A stretch of 64,000 nucleotides of DNA from Glossina fuscipes. Taxonomy: Eukaryota; Arthropoda; Insecta; Diptera; Glossinidae. Shown here piece after piece: positions 51,390 through 63,300 of this stretch. Position numbers and translations under genes: made by a program. The stretch is from assembly GCF_014805625.2 (NCBI RefSeq), contig NW_023998414.1, positions 7,654,238 to 7,718,237 on the forward strand, read 5' to 3'. Under the pieces are notes generated by a model. That model was not told the origin of the DNA. It saw nothing but the letters and a program-made list of their open reading frames with translations, and ran no database searches. Within the stretch, counting starts at the first letter, position 1. The number at the start of each line of letters is the position of its first letter.

Positions 51390-54300
51390 TAAGGGGACAA
51401 TTGAAACCTCACCAGCCAAAGAGCGATGATTGAAAAATATGAAGAAAAATCATCTACTCATTGTATTATGATGGACTCTGAAAAATGGATGCATATAAGA
51501 AAAGGCAAATTTAAATCAGCTCAGGGCAGCAACAAAATTGAAAGCAAAACCATATCGTTTCAGGAAAGAATAATGTTTGGTGCTTGTTTGAATTAAATGG
51601 ACGAGGTATACTATGAATCGTTAAAACACTCCTGGCAACAAGCCGTCAATTTCAACAGTATCTTTGATCGAAAAACGATCAGGATGAGCTCGCAAAACAT
51701 TTTAAGATAAACTCGCTTTAGCAGGCAGATACCAGTAATTGAAGCGATTGGTGACTGCACTCACCATAAAACCGGCAAAAACTTTTTTATATATAAGTTT
51801 GAGTTTTTCGAAACATGTACAACAAGTGTGATGGGTAAAGAGACGAGGGTTCGAACTGATGCGTCCTAAACTCCCGGTCAATAAAGAAAAATAATTTAAA
51901 GTGAATAAATAATATTTTCCATGGTTCGAGTACGTAATTGAGATAAATGATGAAAAAGTGATTTTAGATATTTAATTTGATGCATCGTGTTATGTGCGTA
52001 TAAAAACTGCGTAAATATATCGCACAATAACCTAACCAATAACCTAATTCTCACATACTTGTTGACTATAAATTTTATTTTTAAACATGAATTTATTTAA
52101 AGTTTTGTGGTTTTGTGTAATATTTTCTCTATATTAACACATTTTCGAAACATATGTATGTAAACATTCATTATCTATCTCAAGGTAAGATTCCAAATCA
52201 TTTTATTCACGTTCATTAGCCGACAATTTTCTTTATCTTTTATGGTTGCTGGCCATCTCACGATCTTGAGACTATGCTCAACAGAATGCACTGATAATTG
52301 ATACCGTCGTGGAAAAAGTTATATATATATATATATATATATAGATGTAATCTAAAAAAGGAAAATTTTAGATCCATCTCGCCAGGGAGAGAGAAAGAGA
52401 GAGATGAGAGCTCATAGAGATAGTCAGAAAAAAAAGAAAAGAGCAATTGTGACACTTGCTCTCACAAAAAATCTCACTATATATTTTAAAATACCATTTC
52501 GACCAAGGCAATAAAGCTGCGTGGATTTGCACAGAAATTCAGGGGGTTTCTCCATTTGTGTATAGGAGCTGCAGATGCTGCTGCTGCTGCTGCTGGACAA
52601 GTCCTGAACCCATGGAATGTAAATGCAAATTTTTATCCTTGTATCTGTTGTGTTTTATAAGTAACTAGTAAAACACATTTTTTTTTTTTTTATGTTTGAC
52701 GGCAGAACTAGTCACAGATTATGATGCACTGTGGTCATGTCCTTTGTCCAATTTCTCTCAATCTTATTATGCAAGAATTTTCAATCTTTCTGTGCAATTT
52801 GAAGCCGATTGGAGCATTTTTACGATAATGAGAATATCTGCCGACAGACGGTTTAGAATTGGATGGATAATCAAGATTACATATATTATGAGATCTTTGA
52901 GGCTTCTTTCTGGGCTTCGCTGAGTATAAAAATAATTTTCCAAAAAAAAAAAAAAAATAAACAAATATATATAAAAAATAAAAAAAAAATAAAAAAATGC
53001 AAAAGCAAGATTTCGGTGTTAACACACATATGCACGTAAGCATAGAATAGAAACGAATAGAATACAGGGTAAGGAGAGTAACTATTTTCTCAATAATTAT
53101 TAATTGATGTTGTTAGTACTAACTACAACATTTAATGAATAATAAGATGAAAAACACTCCGTCATAATTATTTCTGACTCAATTTCATTTGTAATAATCT
53201 AAGTCTAACTATATTGCAATATTATTATATATGTTGCATGTTACTTAATAGTTCTATTGCAGCATTATTCCAAGTTCGCCAAAGAAAGATTTCAAAAAAT
53301 TGACAAATCATTACTTGCTTTATGAACATTATCGATATTAAATATGATGTTAATGTTGAATTTTGTGTTCTTTCTTTTTTTAGTATTGTCGACTCGGATG
53401 AAACAGTTGGCAGACTCGTTAAAAGATTTCAATTTTGAGTGTATCGGGACAGCCCAAACTGATGATGAATTGGTGATATGCCAAAGTTTAAAGCATTTTG
53501 GTGAAATAATCAGTACAATAGAAGATGAACGTGAAAAAATGGTGAGTTTTCATTTTCACGCGCTTTGGTGCTATCCATTGATTAACGGAATTCTTCTTTT
53601 CACTTGTGTTCCATCCATGTAGCTAACACTAGCAGACAAACACATTATAGAACCGTTAGAAGATTTTCGAAAGAAACAAATCGGCGGAGTTAAGGAGAAC
53701 AAAAAAAAATTCGATAAAAAAACGGAGAAATTTTGTCAATCGCAAGAACGATTCCTCAATATGTCAACGAAGAAGCCAGAAAATACAATACAAGAGGTAA
53801 GTAAGTTAATGATATAAGCAGATAGATATAGGCTTAATTATCGCTTGCCCAGTAATTTATGGATATCGATATGTATGCATTGAAAATGCAAACACAAATA
53901 AACAAAGCATCCGCATCTAAGATTGTCACAGCTTAATTTGATAGCTCTATCGCCATTGAGATTTGAACCCACGACCATTGAGTGATTGTTAGCCGAAATC
54001 CCCTGACCATTAGACCACACAGACATTTGCATGGAAGCGAATTGTGAGATGACGGACATTGTCTTTTTCCATGATTTCGATAAACAAAAATTCTTCAGTT
54101 TTCCGTTTTCGTAGCAATACTTTTTGATACGATCCACCCATCAATGGCCATCAGCTACAGATATACGTACCAAGTTTTAAACAACGGTGGACTGCTTCGC
54201 AAGTGTAAATAACAACAATTGAAGATAAAAAAAAGAAAAAAAAAAAAAAAAAATTAAACTTAAACTCCTTCTCATGCCTATAGCGATCTGCAAATGCAAT

Positions 54301-57300
54301 AAATCAATTACATGCTCCAGGTATCGTTGGATTAGGGATAAAGCGTAGATTTCTTCAAAATTGAAGCGTTTTCCCGGGCTCATCTTATCCCTGGCTAATT
54401 CAATTTATCTTTCGTTTGTTCTAACTACGAATATGATTCTGTCGTGAATCTTATACTTTAAGTTATATTTTCAGCGGCCCGGTAAGGTAGGTTAAAAAGA
54501 AAAAAAACTCTTTTCCAAAAGTTGTTGTGCTTCAATGTTGTTCTTAAAAAATATGAACATTTTTTCTCAATTACTTTAAAGCCTAACGTTAGTAAATTTC
54601 CAGAGTCGAGTAGGCAAACGATCTTTACTAATAACTCAATGGTCGTGAGTTCAACTCCCAAATGCAGTAGAGAATTTTCAATAAATAAATTTATAATAAC
54701 AAGTTTTTTTTTCGTTAACATGCGTCATAAAGATGATATTAAGTCGGTCGCTCACTGATTCATTTGCTTTTGTGTCTTCCTCTTTATTGACGCGTAAATT
54801 TGCCTACGTAATACAAACATCATACATACATACACGTTCTAATTGAAAGTTTTTTTTAAGACCGTATCATCGGTTGTATTATTTTTAAGCTCAAACCCCC
54901 TAAATTACCTACCGTTCATATTCTCGTCTATAATGAAAAACCTGACGAACTCAAGCCCAAGAAGACACTGCGGGCTTACTCTTATTAATTTTAAATAAAT
55001 TTTTGTACCCTACACCACTTATGACACAAGGGAATATTAAGTTTGTGTGGATGTTTGCAGCGGTAAAAGCAAGAGGACTCAAGATGAACCGACCTTTCAT
55101 TATATCGAAGCTTGTCTGCTCGTCTGCCCGCCTTGCTGTCTTGCTTTCCTGTGTTTAAACTACAGGTCGCACTTTTTGAGATATTTCGATGAAATTTGTT
55201 GTTTCGACATGTTTTGTATAATCGCTGTTGCTGGTCTGTTTTTGCAACAATACATCCTTCAATTTGTTCACTTGAGTTTGGTAGACATCTGAACTAACAG
55301 TTTCGTTCGGTTTTACCATCTCGTAGCACGCTACACATTGCTGGATCTCATCATATACACAGCACAAGTTGATGGCCATGAATAATCCGCTTCGGTGTCG
55401 ATGTTGTGGATGGCTCTCCTGGACAAACCCACGCGTTTTCACGCCTGGGATTTTCGTAGTGCATCCACTTTTCATCGCCAATCGTCGCAATAGGCCCCAG
55501 GAACACCTGACAAATACACAATATTAATTTATTAATATAGCGTTGCGTAGTCATTTGCTTCTAACTGTTCGCTGCAATTCTTTGCGGAATGAATACATAG
55601 AGTGCCTGAATAATTTCTAACGGAATGCTGGCCTACTATGCCTCCCCGCCGATGATATTTGAACATGTTTTGCATATGCGCTAACATTATCGCGGATAAT
55701 GTCGCTCATGAAACGTCTACAACAATTTAGTTTGTGTGCGTCACAGACGCTCCCGCTAAGCGAAAACTAACGATTTGCCCTGCTTTGAAGTCTGATAAAT
55801 TACATATTTCACACACATTTCATGGTTCAACCGTCGCAGCACAAAACGTATAATACACTGAAGTATAATTTAAAAGCATCTTAGCACGCTTTATGTGCAA
55901 CACATACGCATCGCATTATTTACATGCATGCAGTGTTGCTAACATTCAACAAGATGGTATATCATATTGCGCGCAATTTTCATATTATTTATCTATCCCC
56001 TGTACGTAATAGCACTAAGCAACTTGCAAATGGTTTTTATTATGCCTTCGCATATACTTTAGGACGGGCATCTTTCGCACTCTCAGTTAAATTGCCAACA
56101 CTAGCATCCGAGCCAAACATTTCAACTCAATAAAAATTACATCAGATTTTTTTTAAGAGAAACGATCAGTTTTCCTAATAGACATATATTTGAAAGCGAT
56201 TGCAGATCTGCAGAGGGTTCCTCCTTCATAACTCATTCGTAAGTCATTTCGCGATTTCGCGATAATAATATCGTACATATAGACGATTATCAAGATTTTG
56301 AATCAAATTATATATAATTTCTCTCTTCTCTTCTCTTCTCTTCTCATTTTTATGTTTGTAAATGTTTAGCAGTAAGGAAGATTAATTTTAATTTTTGTAA
56401 AAAAGTCAACTGAAACTTATTTATTAAATATAATCGCGTCATTGGCAACGTATTCTTATTGCATTTGGCATTTGACTTGCATTGGGCCAAAGGTGTTATA
56501 TGTTTGGGCAACAATTTAATTTTGGTTAAAACAAAAGGAGCAAAAATAAATAAAGAGGCAGGACGATGATGTAAAAAGTTAACGCACTAACACTACGTTA
56601 AGTCATTGACTATCAACCCCAATCACTAAGCACAATGAGTCCCCATCTGCCGCGTAAACACAATGCGAATAATAATAATATCTACCGTAAATTGTAGCTT
56701 TTTTAGTTTTATAAACTGTGATATTTCTCCCTCTCCCTTTCTCTCTCTTTGTTTCTCTCTCTCTCTCTCTCAATAAATCTCTTAATTTCTCTTTACACAT
56801 GCTCTGTAAAATGTGTTCTCCATACTGTATGACGACAACAAATTAGCCTATGTGTATACATACGCACACCTACATATATATATATATATATACATATATA
56901 TAAATATATAAATATATATGTATATATATATAAATATATAAATATATATGTATATATACATATGCTACACATACGCGTATATGCGTATATACCTACATAT
57001 ATAAGATAGATATATACATATGACCAACCCTAATCAACTTTAAGTTGATATAATTGTGTTTCTCAGCACCCAGTGAACAACAACCATAACGCAACGCAAT
57101 TTTGTTAACATTTACGCTTTTTGATGGATACACACACATGGTAATCGTACAAGCTGACTGGTGGTAGTATGTACTTTTGATAGGAAATTATCCTCTTGGT
57201 GTTGTCGTTGCCGTCGTGAGGCAAGAAGAGTTGAGCTTTTTGTCGGTATGTCATTATTTTCCACTTGACTATATATATATATTTGTGTTTCTTACTTCGT

Positions 57301-60300
57301 TTTCTTTATTTTTCCTGTACCTTCGCGTTCAAACTCTTTGATTTTCGTTACGACTCCTCCGTCCCTGTTTGCGAGTTTCTATTTTATTCTATGGTGCAAT
57401 TTAACGTCAGTGATTACATTTATGTGCGTTCGGCTACTGTTGGAATTTTCTTTTATTAACCGTATAAACTTAACGCTGAGTGCTGTAATAAAAAATCCTT
57501 TTAAAATTTAAAAATTTTTCTTCTCCATTTTCTTCCTCTCTTCAAAATTAAAGGCAAAATTCAATTTTATTTAACTTTAAAAACAATATATCAAATTTGA
57601 TAAAAATTATTTATTAACTTTCCGATAAACAACAATCGATAAATAATGTAAAAAATATAATTAAATTTTACTATTGAGAAAAAGTTAACAATATTAGGGA
57701 GTGAGAGTGCGAAATTAAATGAAATTTATATGATGAAGGCATCGAAGTGAAAATAAAAATGTTCTTATTTGCGCACAACACATTTTTGGGGATGCGTTAG
57801 GATGAATAAATTTGGAACGACGTTAAAGAATCTATATATATTGCAACTAATAATACTTATGTGTGTGTATATATATATTAATTTATTTATTTATTTATTT
57901 TTTATTTAACATTTTTTCTTTTTTTTTTTTTTTGTTAACTTACCTACCTTATTAGCTATATTATATACTCAAAGATTTATGTAAACACTCGAGCAAGCAT
58001 AAGTAGTTTCATTTTTTATATGTATACCAAATATATTCCTGTGCATAGATATAAGGATGCATGCATGGAAAAAGTTGTTTTTTTTTTTTTTTTTTTTTTT
58101 CGTTCAACATCATCAGAGATATTTCAAGATGTATACAAAATTATCATTCAACTTGAAAATATCTCTCCGCATTCAATAGAGATGCTAACGGTCTATAGGT
58201 CTAGATAGATATTCTTCATAATTTACGATTTATAAATTCATTTACTATAACTATATATGTTGGTCGATTATTTTTTTACTTTTTATTTTTTTATTTATTT
58301 TTGGTTTGTTGAGTAGAGATGGACTAAGCCAATAGCTGCTGTTGGTCGATTAGAAGACATTGTGAACGTTAACGCAACATATCAGGAGTGAAAAACTGTG
58401 GTCACGTCAAACAAAATAATTTTTTTTTTTGTTTTTCATTTTCGATTCTTTTCCCATAAAATAGAAGAAAAGCATTTAACCGCTGATTATTGTGCTTAGC
58501 TTCATAAAATGGCAAAGATATATAGGTATTAATAGTTTCCTTGACATAAGAAGATTATGTTTTTTTATAGATTTTCGTCATTTCATAATTTTTTTCTTTA
58601 GATTTCGATTAGTTCTTATGAAAATTATTAAGCAGAGAATTTATAAAATCTTAAAAACCAAAGTTAGTTCGATTTTCTCAATTTCAAATTATATTTTCTC
58701 TTATCTTCTTAGTTTACATTGAAAGATTTAGTTGAACAAGTAAGGAAATTATAATTGGTCTTGATCTCGGATCTTTTATACCCATCACCGTTATTCTAAA
58801 AAATACCAAAAAAAAAAAAAAAAAAAAAAAAAAGGAATGGAACTACATTTTCATATTCTATAATATTGGATGGGCGTGGCTGATTTTATCTATTTTCAGA
58901 ATAAAAGCGGAGAGATTTATGTGTTGAACGTTATGAGCGACAAGCAAAAAACACGAAAACCAAAAGTGCTTCAAGTGTCTTGGTACACAGGGATGTGGGC
59001 GTTGCAGGCGTATCCTTTGAATGGTCTAGATCATTTGCGGATTCTCTGGCAAATTTGCAAGCGATATCTTCATTTTTGCGAACGGACGAATGTCTAACGT
59101 AGATAATGCATAGTTAAGCAGACTGACAGATGGATAGACGAACATAATCACAGACGCATTCCCAACTTGAGACTGACCAAGAATTTAGATACTTTATGGA
59201 ATTTTTTGAAAATTCCACATAAGCTTCTGCGTGTTATAAAGGTGTTGCAAAAAAAATTAAATTTTGAAACCGTATAATATTGGCGAGGCGTGGTCAATTT
59301 TCCCAATTTTTGTACAAACAACTGCAGTATCGCCTTTGTAGTTTATGAGTAATAAGTAGAAAACCAATTTTTTTTTAATACCTTTTGAAAAACAAAAGTA
59401 TTCTCAGTTTGCGTAGTATTGTAGGCGTGTCCTTCGATCGATTTGGCCCATTTTCAATACCAACTGATATATAAAAACTTGCAATCTTTCTGCCAAGTCT
59501 TCAAGTCGATGGTTTCATCTTTCAGGTCAGGAGAATTATTATATACGGACAGACAGACATGCTTCAATCGATTCAAAATTTGATGCTAATTACAAATATA
59601 TGTACTTTGTGCCAACTATTTCACACAATATCCAAAATTGTATCTTCTACTGAAACGTAAGCACTTACTTCTCATGAGAAGCCTTACAATACATAAGAGG
59701 ATATCCAAATTATAGCCTTATATGGTCCAAATTTAGCGCAGTGAGTACATAACTCTTTGGTCTTACTAATTTGGTCCTATATTCATTATAAAGTACTGAA
59801 ACAAAAAAGTCTTGTAGACCGTTTGCGACCAATTTTTTGTCTAAATGATTAGTAGAGAGATAAGTTCCCAATGATTGTGTGAAGAAATTGTAGGAAAAAA
59901 AAAAACACACGAAAGTCTATTCGAAAATTATTGAAGATCGACCGGAAAGCAAACCAATAATGATATTTCTATGGAACAAAATTCGTAGTTATCTACGAAT
60001 TTAAAGTCGTATCGGAATTTTTCTTTAATAATTTCCGATTTACTGATTTGAAGAGTCTTATTAATTAGCAGAGAGTGAGTATTATAGCTCAGATACATGG
60101 GTATAACTAATTGCTTATCTTTCATTTCGCATAAGTTTTATTATAAGCTTCGGACGACTTTTTAACTCCCGTCCCGTATAAAAAACTTTCTGGAAAAGAA
60201 GAAAATAAATCTTTACCTGAAAAGAGGATATAATTATGATGACTTTATTAACTAAAGTTAATAAACAAAGTAAATATTACAGTAACTAAACATGTAAATT

Positions 60301-63300
60301 TAATATGCTAAGTTTGTACTACACTATTCTATATTTGGGATCCTTTCCCAAGATGAAGATACTTTTAATAACTAAGCCGTTATATGATGTTTTTAGTGAA
60401 GCATTGTGTTAGAAAAAAATGAATCGGCTTTGAATGACTGCATACTTTTGTTTTATTTAAGAAAAAAAAAAAAAATTACAAATTAATGCTATTATCCTAT
60501 CTATCTACAGTTTGCTCATTGTTTTGAGGTTATTTTATATATATTTTTAATTGCAGGCCGATGCTAGTTTAGGTATGCATGAGCGCGAATATGTCCAAGA
60601 ATCTTTAAGTTATGTGTTACGCATTCAAGAGGTTCAAGAACGTATAAAATTTGAATTTGTCGAAATTCTGTTGGCCTTCATATCGAGCTGGTTAGTTTTC
60701 TATCATACAGCTCACGAGCAAGCCGAAGATAATCGCGACTATTTACAGGACCTAAGGCATAAAGTTCAAAAGGTAGGCTAGCATTTCTTTCATACTAAAA
60801 CAATCTTTTGGACTTTTATGAATTTCGCTTTTAAAAATTCCAGACTCGGGAAAACTTTGAAGAAGCTCGGGAAAAGGTAACAGAATTAAAATTGAAGTAC
60901 ATGGAAAAACGAACAGTAAGTATCAATAATTTTCTAAAGTAAAAAAAAAATCAATGTATATCACGAACGACTTTGAACGACTTTTGTTCTTTGAATTTTA
61001 GAAATCGGAGGAGAAGTTCACTAAACGCGGCTATTTGTTTTTAATGGAAAAAAGTAAGTTGAGTCATTTATTAGATTTAATAAGAAACTTTCTTTTCATT
61101 TTTCTTCTTTTTTTTTCTGCCTCAAATTTCCGCAAAATTTTATTTAAAAACTCTTTCGTAATTCTATATATAGTTGAAATATTCGAAAAAGTTTATCGAA
61201 CATGTACTTTCGCGATCGCGATAACATCTACTCCTTTAACCTTCGTGCTAGTTGATAACACTTGCTTTTAATGGTTTTGCTTTTGAGCAAAAGAAAGAAA
61301 AAAGCAAAATGGGAGGAGAGTTGAGTGATGAAAGGAGATTGGGTTCCGTGCGAAGACAAAAATTCGTAAACTTAAACGATATGTTTGTCTGACATTAAAA
61401 ATCGCCAACAATGGCTATGTTGGATATTTTGTATTGTACCTGAAAAATCGTCTGCTCTTTCTTTAATTCTTGTTCAGTTTTGTTCAGTATGGAATATTCT
61501 GGGTCTGCTGTTACACAAAATTATGGTCGCAAGGAAATCATAAGTAGGATAGGGTGTAGAATAATCCTGGGCACAATATCAGGCCGTCGCGTAAGAGAAT
61601 TTCGATCGTCCGTCTGTCTCCATAAGGTTTCTTGAGTATTTATTGAATAGAAAGTGAATCCAGCGCTGTGTCCATTTACTACCGAACAAGTTAGCTTTTC
61701 AAGGACATCGACGTTTTCCCGGTTACAAGCTGTTATGTTATGTCTGTTATGCCTCGATTTACTTACAATTTGTTCTGATCTAATTGAGTGTACAGACGTC
61801 TAGAAAATACATAACTATTTTAAAGGAAAATATATGTGTACAACTTGATAATACAATGTCTTTGCGAGACCTTTCCTGTATCGGATGTATAAATAAGTTA
61901 ATTATATTTTAAGACTTTCTTCTATACCTGGTATATTTTCTAAATTATTTAGTAAAATTAAATGTTGGAACTGAGATTAATGCTTAAATTAGGTTCGCTT
62001 TTGAAAATTTCCCTTTTAGAGCCATTCAAAGCAACATGGACGAAGTACTATTGTACGTATCGGAAACAAAAGAAGGAATTTACTATGCTTCAATTCAATC
62101 AAATGAACCATAGCTTCGCGAGGCCGGAGCAACGCGAAGAAGAGAAGCTCACATTGATGTCATGCCAAAGACGGGCATCAGAATTTGAAAAACGCTTTTG
62201 CTTTGATTTAACATTTAAAGAGAAGCCCGGCATTGTTTACACATTTCAAGCGCTGAGTGAGGAAGATCGCAGAGCGTGGATTAATGCCATGGACGGCGCC
62301 GAACCGGTATGCGTTTCTCATTTTATCTGTTAAATAATTTTGTTGATTAAAAATGCGCTATAGACTTATTTAGCTCCCGGTAAAATTAAGGCCGGTGAGG
62401 AATATCAGTTGGATGAGGCTGGCTTCGCATTTGTTCGTAAATGCATAGAGATGCTCGAGAGTCGTGGTCTAGAAGATGAGGGTATTTATCGTAAGAGTGG
62501 TGTTGGTACCAAAATTAATAAGCTATTGACTTTGGGTATGGACCGAAAAAAAGCAGAAAATGTATTTACCGATGAGCAATACCGAGATCTAATGGAAAGC
62601 AATACCATAGCTAGTGCTCTAAAAACATATTTACGTAATTTGAATGAACCCCTTATGACATATCGCTATCATAGCGGTTTTATAGAAGCAGCAAGTACGT
62701 ATAATATCCTCAACGTTTCATATTTATTTTATTTATATTGTTCGCATAATTGAATGAATTTTTTTTTTTTTTTTTTTTTGCGCTTGCAGAACAAGAGAAT
62801 TTAAATCAACGCGTTAACGAGGTACATAAATTGGTTTATAAATTACCAGAGGTGAATTTCGAAATGTTGGATCTAGTAATTAGGCATTTAACCGAGTACG
62901 TAACAAATGCTATAAATATATCTTAAAGCATTGATCGATTATCTTATCTTGTTTATTCTCAAAACTATGTTTGCAGGGTATCGCGCAAATTTGAGAAAAA
63001 CAAAATGTCCGTTTTTAATCTAGGCGTAGTTTTTGGTCCAACGTTATTGCGTCCACAAGAAGAAACTGTGGCTGCCATATTGGATATTAAGTTCAATAAT
63101 ATTGTTATAAATATTTTAATCGAAAATTATGAACGCATTTTTAAAAATGATCCCAGTACATGGGTGGGAGCTCCTGATTGTCAGTCTAACGCCTCTAGTC
63201 CACCAGTGCGTGTGCCAAGAGCTAGTCAAATTGGTAAAACCCTTATTGTAGGGATTAATTGTGGCGGTGGTTCGGTGGGTCGCAATTCTATGTATTCCCC

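Larger units (their letters stand above)
19608..53383 (+). other. Graf: Graf intron 1, about 33.8 kb
   Basis: Bounded by GTAAGC and TTTTTTTAG. It contains no exon of another gene that I can support. The content is mobile-element relics, family A and B repeats, SINEs, the foldback element, microsatellites and AT-rich filler. Stretches with nothing specific visible include about 19700-21500, 24500-26050, 30450-31900, 32760-34200, 35100-36050, 37700-39250, 43300-44250, 45000-46700 and 50000-52250. Confidence 0.85.
53797..60556 (+). other. Graf: Graf intron 3, about 6.8 kb
   Basis: Bounded by GTAAGT and AATTGCAG. Contains SINE fragments, a family A copy, a mariner relic, AT microsatellites (56870-57020) and a B copy. 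Apart from these, 56140-58780 and 59650-60550 show nothing but low-complexity DNA. Confidence 0.85.

Noticed and set aside
53925..54030. tRNA gene
   Set aside because: A and B boxes are present, but the acceptor and anticodon stems do not pair; it fits a SINE.
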